This document shows, in pieces, positions 57,510 to 64,000 of a stretch of DNA of 64,000 nucleotides. How positions within the stretch are numbered: the first letter of the stretch is position 1; every line of letters begins with the position of its first letter. The notes below the pieces were generated by a model, which saw only the letters and a list, made by a program, of their open reading frames with translations, was not told the DNA's origin and made no database searches. Origin of the DNA: Microvelia longipes (Eukaryota; Arthropoda; Insecta; Hemiptera; Veliidae); assembly GCA_018340805.1 (NCBI GenBank), contig JACMZG010001863.1:60092281-60156280 (forward strand), read 5' to 3'. A program made the position numbers and the translations under genes.

Positions 57510-59805
57510 GAATAATGAAAATAAACTTATAATTTATTAGGTATAATTAAAGCACAAATTAGAAATTATTCATTCAGTTAAAAATAAAAGTTGAATAAAG
57601 CTACGTTTTTACTTGAGGCAATTCAAACTACTTTACAGTTTAACTACTTAAGAGCAGAGAAAAAAATACAGCTACTACTACCTTCTCTAATCAATTTGTA
57701 AAAAAATGTCTCTAATTGTATATTTCAAGAAAATAAAAATTAATTCATTCCCAGAGAGATAAAAAAAAAGATAGATAAGAAGGAAAAAAAGTTTGTTATA
57801 ACATTTGTATAGAAAGTTTTACGATGGATTTTCGTTTATTTATTGTTATCCTCGCGGTTCGCAGATCCAATGAATTAACGGAGGAAAAAATTAACACAAA
57901 ATAAATGCATTTTCTTTTCCTTTATTGCCGAGTTGAAAAAGTAAACACAATTTTTATTATCTTTATTGAGGATCTGTAATAAGATAGGAACCTTAAGAAA
58001 ATTCATTCGCAAACTTCAAATAACGCTATTTAGTATCTAAATTGAAGGGGGCTATGATTTGGTGAAAATTTTAATTTAAAAAAAAAGTAAGTTAATATAA
58101 GCTAGGAAATTTGGAGGCAGAACATAAGAGGGTCAAATGATAGCTATTACCAATATATCAAACAAACATTGATGAAAAAACATAATAAAATAAGGTAAGA
58201 AAGAGAAGAGTGGAGAGAGAGAGCTAATAAAAAGTAAAATATGTGTCTCCTATCTACTTCAACGAGGGGTTTAGTTTAAAGAAAAAGGGGAAGGAAAATC
58301 AAGATAGAGGCTGTAAAAATCTATTTCACTCCCTGTAGCTGAGTTTAAAAAAAAATAAGAGGGAAAATAAGGTTCTTTTCAAAGGCAGTTGGAAATTACT
58401 TTGGTTGGATAAAGTCTGCCCCTGTAGAGTTGCCCCCTCCCTAACCCCCCCACTCCTCAAGGATTAGGGAGATTGTTTCGTTTCTTCCCTAGCCATCCAA
58501 TCTTAGACCAAAGCTTTTTAATACAAAATACTGATTTTTTAAACTTTTTTTTCTATTCTTACAGAGTTGAGTAGTAGAGTATTTTTTCTACAGTAGTTTG
58601 GAAATAAGTTGTGAAAGCTCTGAAAACGAGCTAAACAAAGTTAAATTGACAGTTTAACTAAAAGCAGAATGAAAAACTGAAAGTGAGATTAAGAAATTAA
58701 AATTAATCTTAAAACTGAAGAATGAATATAGATGGACAAATCGCAAACATACCGCCTATCTTATCAACTAATTTTTTCGAAAAGAAATTCGAAAAAAATG
58801 AGATTAAATAAAGTTTATCACAGAGTAAAGACTGAACGGTGTGAGGAAAATCAATAATGGACATTACAGAGAAAATCAAACTAAATATACCAAGAAAATA
58901 ATCAAGTTAAAGAGTTGAAAAGTGCTAGAGAGAGGCACATTTAAAAGTCAGCAAAAATAAGCAAAAAGAAAGAATAAGGTAAAACAACAATTGATTATGA
59001 AGCACAATTAAATTTTTTGTTTGAGGTAGTACGTAATCGAGCACTTTATTGGACCGTTTTTAGGATGAGAAGCCAGTCATTATTGTTATAGGAAGTTATT
59101 TAGTACTTTTCACCTCCAAGGACAATAATGAATGTAAAAAAACTCCCTAGGACGTAAAAGTAATTCATATGTTGCCGCCATTACTGTAATGTAGCGTGTT
59201 CAAAAAACAATCTGTGTAAAATCTTCATGAGGTTTCTTTAAAAACGTTCATTTTGTTTCTGTTTTTGTTCGTAGACTAATTTTTTTTTCGTTTTTAAAAG
59301 GTGTTCTAATTGACAATTTTTGTGTGTTTATTTGTAAAGCTTTTACATTTTTGAGTAAAAGTGTGAAGCTATGGATGAATTTAATGACGGCGATAATATG
59401 GAGTTAATAATAATTGGACGTTTTTTTTTCAATTAAGTATATTGCGCAGTTTAATGAGTGCTATTTTTTGATTTTTTTTTAATGAGTGCTTTATTTAATG
59501 AGTGCTACCTCAAAAAAATAGTGTATGCCATCCGGCTGAGAATGTCTTCATGTATTGGCAATTTTTCCCGACTCGCTTCGCTCGTCGGTAAATCTAATTG
59601 CCGTGACATAAAGACACACTTCTCAGCCTTATGGCATAAATAACTATTAATTAGTACAGTAAAACATTTTATTATAGATGACTCATTATTGGTCGATTAG
59701 CCAATAATGACTGTTATTTCTAACAACTTCTTCTTATTGGCTCCAGTGATTTTGGCAATATATAAGAGAACTAAGTCTAGATAAAAGTCAAAATATAACA
59801 ACAAA
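57510..59805. other. Long spacer, no gene seen
   Basis: A-rich sequence on the plus strand. The small cluster at 59520-59640 (GGCTGAGAATGTC, ACTCGCTTCGCTCG, TCTCAGCC) is a repeat fragment with a weak inverted structure. No supported coding sequence. Confidence 0.45.
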
Positions 59806-60700
59806 CCACGGGTACGGGGTACCTCGGAACTTTTCCCCATAACATCGGATTCGCGACGCTCATGCTCTATACTACCTCAGAATAAACGATTCGCCAAATT
59901 TAAACTGTAGCATGTCCTCGGACTCGCTTCGCTTGTCCTTAGATAGAAAATACATCCGTTTTATTCTCAGCAGTCTTCTACACAGCATTGACCACGCTTA
60001 ATATTGCTTAACTTTTATGATCAAACCAAAATCATGGATATACCAGTCGCATTAAAACTTTGTGTTCTTATTTAATACGTGAAATATACTTGTACCAAAT
60101 TTCGGCTGAACTTCGGTATACGGTGCCCCTTGTTATCAACGTCCTATTTCGATATATATCGAACTCTCCTTGTAAGCATGTATCGATATATACAGTGTCC
60201 CCCCAAACTACACCCCTGTCTTCAGATGTTTATGTTTCTCCGTCTCTACCATCCTCCACCTTAGCAGTAGAATAATGAAATAATGATTATTTAACCAAAA
60301 CTAAAGATTGTTTATATTTTTATCTCATTTTATATTAAATTATCTTATTATCAGTAATGGTTTATCCCCCTCGAACCAAAATTTGTTGGTTGGTTGTGCC
60401 GAAAATTTTTTGTTGTTTAACATTAACAACAAAAATATACGAATAATGCGAATATGTTCATAAACGTAAAACGTAAAAGAAAAGGCATATATAGATTATT
60501 CCTACGTCATATCTCTAAACTAAAAATATATCGATATATAGTATTGATAACAAGGTGCACCGTATACCGAAGATTTACCCAAATTTTAACTAAATTTAAT
60601 TATTTTTCGACTTTTTATAATTTAGATATTCCTTTCATTTCAAGGTTATTGCAACTGTTGCTGCAGCTTTATTTGAATTGCTATTTGTCTTTCTTGTGAT
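59806..60700 (+). mobile_element. C/D element split by family G
   Basis: The 5' module starts GGGTACGGGGTACCTCGGAA and contains ATCGGATTCGCGACGCTCAT and GGACTCGCTTCGCTTGTCC. The middle continues (ATACATCCGTTTTATTCTCA, CAAAATCATGGATATACC, TTATTTAATACGTG) to ACCAAATTTC, where a G element is inserted. It resumes with CAAATTTTAACTAAATTTAA. The 3' hairpin end is not recognisable. Confidence 0.78.
60096..60587. mobile_element. TIR element family G, copy 2
   Basis: Element 60104-60579 (476 bp), flanked by CAAATTTC (60096-60103) and CAAATTTT (60580-60587), an 8-bp duplication with one mismatch. The right terminus matches copy 1 over about 100 bp, including AAAATATATCGATATATAGT and ACGTAAAAGAAAAGGCATAT. 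The left terminus has diverged after about 35 bp. No coding capacity; the short frames inside are not shared with copy 1. Confidence 0.9.
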
Positions 60701-61822
60701 TATATAGGTGTGTCAACTTGATAGAGTTTAGTAAATCACAGCATCTGCCGCCAACCGAGACCAGTTCTCTATTCATCATTATTTTCCTGACGAACTGCAA
60801 ATAAAACCCCTATCAGTTAAAAACACGTATTGGATCTCGTCAACCAGATGTAGACATTAAAACACATAAATTACAACAATTGGGAACCACAATCAACTAG
60901 ACATATTTGATAAATATGGCAACATACAACACAGAGTCAATCATTTTCCAATTTGATAGCCTCCATATTGTAGCCCTTCAAATTGGTTTTTACAAAATTT
61001 ACAATTCCAAACAATGGCAGAGACTAATTGACAAAAATAAGAGAACAAAATATAGATTTTTTTAACGAAGCCGAGGGACAAATTAGTCGACTGCGTTCTT
61101 ACTTGATTTATGTGTGAATCGGAGTCATTTATTTTTCAACTTAATTGCCAGCCATGTTGGATTTATGGAAAACAAAATTGGAAACGATTTCCCGAAACTA
61201 AAGTAAATGATAAACTTTTACACAAGTCAAATTAAACTTTAGATAAAAAAAGGAAAAAAAATGCTACGAACGTATGAATTATAGGTAACAAAGGACACTT
61301 GGAAATAATAAACATCCAGATTTACGAGTGGGCGCAATGTTTTCCTGTAACTCAATAAACTCGATATTGTCGAGAAGGGAAATATTTCGAATAGTTTTCT
61401 CCAGTTGGAAAAGTCAAAGCTTCCCCTCCATTCAGCAAGATATGAATTATTGGTTAGCAATTAACAGTGTGATTTCTCAGTCCATTCAGAGCTCAATTTC
61501 GGACCCCGACTCGTGAAACTAAAGCAGGACACCAAGGCTCCAATAAAGCCAAATTGGAACGAGAGAGCAGAACAACAGTCGTTATTATATTACGTGCACA
61601 AATTAAACAAACTGACCAGAGGATCAAATCAATTATATCTATTGCTTATACAACTACATAATAAAAATAAACTGCCAAATATGAACTCCTACTATATCTG
61701 ATATCGTTTTATAGTGTATTTATAATATAAATAAATCACCAATCAGTTTTGAGATTTACTATCTATAGTTCGAGGAATAATGACAAGTAACAACCAATCA
61801 GTGTTTAGAATAATATTATATG
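60701..61822. other. Spacer, no gene seen
   Basis: Overlapping frames on both strands at 61239-61701 are about 60-73 residues and unrecognised; I treat them as chance. Confidence 0.4.
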
Positions 61823-61990
61823 ACGCAATATAATTGTGCGAGAGACACCTAGGAAATGTAACAAGCAATGCTACATCTGGGAACTGTTGCATCATTCGAC
61901 ATTCGTCATCATTGATGGCTCGACATAATGTCATGTCCTACTCTGTTTCGTTACGTCTAACTCATCAGGGCGCCGATAGAGCATGAACTG
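61823..61990 (-). mobile_element. Repeat family E, copy 2
   Basis: It is closely similar to 46020-46190: GCAATATAATTGTGCGAGAG, ACATCTGGGAACTGTT, ATCATTGATGGCTCGACATA. It carries the intact hammerhead core on the minus strand. An inverted partial copy (62001-62040) follows at once, giving a head-to-head arrangement. Confidence 0.82.
61939..61968 (-). ncRNA. Hammerhead ribozyme, complete core
   Basis: From 61968 downward on the minus strand: CUGAUGA; helix II GUUA/UAAC with loop GACG (G10.1-C11.1 pair present); GAA; helix III AC/GU with loop AGA; cleavage triplet GUA, predicted after A61939. Every core position agrees with the established hammerhead consensus. Helix I begins GG/CC at the cleavage site and continues, after an internal loop, with CAUG/CAUG. 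A two-pair helix III is usual for animal retroelement hammerheads. Confidence 0.8.
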
Positions 61991-62007
61991 TTAGATGAGT
62001 TAGAAAC

Positions 62008-62037
62008 CTGATGAGTTAGACGTAACGAAACAGAGTA
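62008..62037 (+). ncRNA. Hammerhead ribozyme core, inverted second copy
   Basis: CUGAUGA 62008-62014, helix II 62015-62018/62023-62026, GAA 62027-62029, helix III AC/GU, triplet GUA ending 62037. The core is identical to the minus-strand copy. Helix I is not evident, because the flanks (AGAAAC upstream, AAAAUG downstream) do not pair, so it may be inactive in cis. Confidence 0.7.
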
Positions 62038-62040
62038 AAA

Positions 62041-62763
62041 ATGTTTATTGTTAATGTAGCTTTTAGTTGTTTTATAGTAAGTATTATTTGTCAAGTTTAG
62101 TACTTGAAATTAATATTTTGTTCCTGTCTTATTTTGTATTTATTTTATTATATGTATTTTGTACTTTTGTATGTTTTTAGTAATATTTTTGTACTTTCGT
62201 TTTTTAGTCTTTCCTGAACATGATCCAAATGAATTAAAATAAATATAAAAAATAAAAAATATAAAATATATAAAATAAATAAAATAATAAAATATATAAA
62301 ATATAATATACAAATATATAAAGAAATAAATAAATATATTGTTCCTGTTTAAAAAAACATAGTCGAATTAAAGTCGTTCTTATCCTAATAGTAATTAAAA
62401 ATATTTTTAAAATTATAATTTTATAATTAAAAATAAGTTTACTGGTTTACCAGAATTTATCATTTGTAATACATTGTAGAGAAAAATATTTTACATTTTG
62501 GTAATCAGATCACCATACATATATCATCATAATATATCACCAAAATTATATACCATACATGCCAGAAGATTACAAAAAATAATTAAGTATCACAACCTCC
62601 AGTGGGCAACTTAGTGGGGGTAGATACCAATGTTAACGCTATATCTCCGTACGGAGCTAAGTAATCAGGCTGATGTATTTGGAATGTACCATCCTTTATA
62701 AAAGTACATGCATATTTATATTATAAATACATGAATTCATATTATAAATATATAATATAATAA
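62041..62763. other. AT-rich spacer, no gene seen
   Basis: AAATA-rich low-complexity sequence at 62230-62340; nothing else. Confidence 0.5.
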
Positions 62764-62923
62764 TAATAATGCACGTTTAGAGCCTTGGGGCTCATCATTG
62801 ATAACCCCTGCGGATACCACCTTGGGTGGAAGTAGCAACCGTTACGCTCAAAGTGTATTCTAAAGTTGGCGATAATTTATCTTAACAATAATCTTCTATA
62901 AACTAATAGCGTAACCTGGGATA
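62764..62923 (-). mobile_element. SINE, subfamily a, 5'-truncated (copy S5)
   Basis: The minus-strand 3' part has an AAT-repeat tail, GCACGTTTAGAGCCTTGGGG and CTCATCATTGATAACCCCTG, and continues through the body to AGCGTAACCTGGGAT. It breaks off before the tRNA-like head at the edge of the tandem array. Confidence 0.83.
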
Positions 62924-62925
62924 TA

Positions 62926-64000
62926 AAACTTTAAAAAAATAAAGTAAAACTCTTGTGGTAATAGTGTAATGTGGTAATAGTGGTAAATCAGCAGGAATAA
63001 AAGGAAAATAGTGTAATAGTGTAATGGTGGTAGTGGTAATATCAGCAGGAATAAAAGGAAAATAAAATCTAAAAAATAAAGTGTGGTAATTCAGCAGGAA
63101 TAAAGGAAAATAAAATCTAAAAAATAAAGTAAAACTGTGGTAATAGTGGTAATATCAGCAGGAATAAAAGGAAAAAAATCTAAAAAAAAGTATAACTCTT
63201 GTGGTAATAGTGTAATGGTGGTAATAGTGTAATAGGAATAAACTAAAAAAAAAGTATTAGTGTGTAATGGTGGTAATAGTGGTATAGCGGCAGGAATAAA
63301 AGGAAAATAAAATCTAAAAAATAAAGTATAACTCTTGTGGTAAGTGTAATGGTGGTAATAGTGGTAATATCAGCAGGAATAAAAGGAAAATAAAATCTAA
63401 AAAAAAAGTATAACTCTTGTGGTTAATAGTGTAATGGTGGTAATAGTGGTAATATCGCAGGAATAAAATAGGAAAATAAAATCTAAAAAATAAAGTATAA
63501 CTCTGTGGTAATAGTGTAATGGTGGTAATAGTGGTAATAGCGGCAGGAATAAAAAAAAATAAAAATCTAAAAAATAAGTATAACTCTTGTGTAATAGTGT
63601 AATGGTGGTAATAGTGGTAATAGCGGCAGGAATAAAAGGAAAATAAAATCTAAAAAATAAAGTATAACCTTGTGGTAATAGTGTAATGGTGGTAATAGTG
63701 TAATAGTGGTGCAGCAGAATAAAAGAAAAATAAAATCTAAAATAAAGTATAATCTTGTGTAATAGTGTAATGGTGGTAATAGTGGTAATAGCGGCAGGAA
63801 TAAAAGGAAAATAAAATCTAAAAAATAAAGTATAACTCTTGTGTAATAGTGTATATGTGTGGTAATAGTGGTAATAGCGCAGGAAAAAAGGAAAAATAAA
63901 ATCTAAAAAATAAAGTATAACTCTTGTGGTAATAGTGTAAGGTGGTATAGTGGTAATAGTGGCAGCAGAATAAAGGAAAATAAAATCTAAAAAATAAAGG
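62926..64000. repeat. ~85-bp tandem array, cut by window end
   Basis: About a dozen units containing AAAGTATAACTCTTGTGGTA, ATAGTGTAATGGTGGTAATA and GCGGCAGGAATAAAAGGAAA. Units differ by small deletions and early ones are shortened. The array continues beyond the window. Confidence 0.94.

Overview
The window is AT-rich, repeat-dense eukaryotic DNA, most plausibly intergenic or heterochromatic sequence from an invertebrate animal. I cannot name the taxon. The reasons are tRNA-derived SINEs, short hAT-like elements with 8-bp target-site duplications (TSDs), a CR1/Jockey-type LINE relic, hammerhead-ribozyme motifs in repeats, long (AT)n tracts and several satellites. I find no intact protein-coding gene. 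The longer open frames lie in 21-bp satellites, (AT)n tracts or palindromes and are artefacts of period or composition. Only three short stretches look protein-derived: a LINE C-terminus at 30.87-31.57 kb, and two weak relics near 2.0 and 10.5 kb.

Layout. 0-16 kb: AT-rich spacer with foldback elements, a ~310-bp hAT-like MITE family ('A'), two SINEs and fragments of a ~0.85-kb element ('C/D'). 16.3-21.1 kb: a 21-bp satellite. 21-34 kb: spacer, then a three-deep nest (A in A, plus element 'G'), a second hAT-like family ('B'), a hammerhead candidate, a structured repeat ('F') and the LINE relic split by a foldback element. 34.5-38.7 kb: a second, unrelated 21-bp satellite with higher-order organisation. 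39-53 kb: hairpin-rich patches, four foldback elements, two SINEs, and more C/D, F and B copies. 54-58 kb: microsatellites and several tandem arrays, one of which grew from inside a C/D copy. 58-64 kb: spacer, a C/D copy carrying G, a repeat ('E') with a canonical hammerhead core, a SINE fragment and an ~85-bp array cut by the window end.

The unifying theme is self-cleaving-RNA-like motifs in unrelated repeats. (i) Repeat E has a complete hammerhead core. (ii) At 29.6 kb there is a type I hammerhead candidate with helix I, II and III pairing. (iii) Four foldback elements have ~11-bp TSDs, a one-sided 35-45-bp tail and long inverted arms, and both arms carry CUGAWGA...GAAA motifs; this architecture recalls Penelope-like elements. 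(iv) The SINEs end in a three-way junction shaped like a degenerate hammerhead, with a compensatory base-pair change between subfamilies. I propose that much of this window was built by ribozyme-bearing non-autonomous retroelements and hAT-like MITEs, with satellites arising from segments of those elements.
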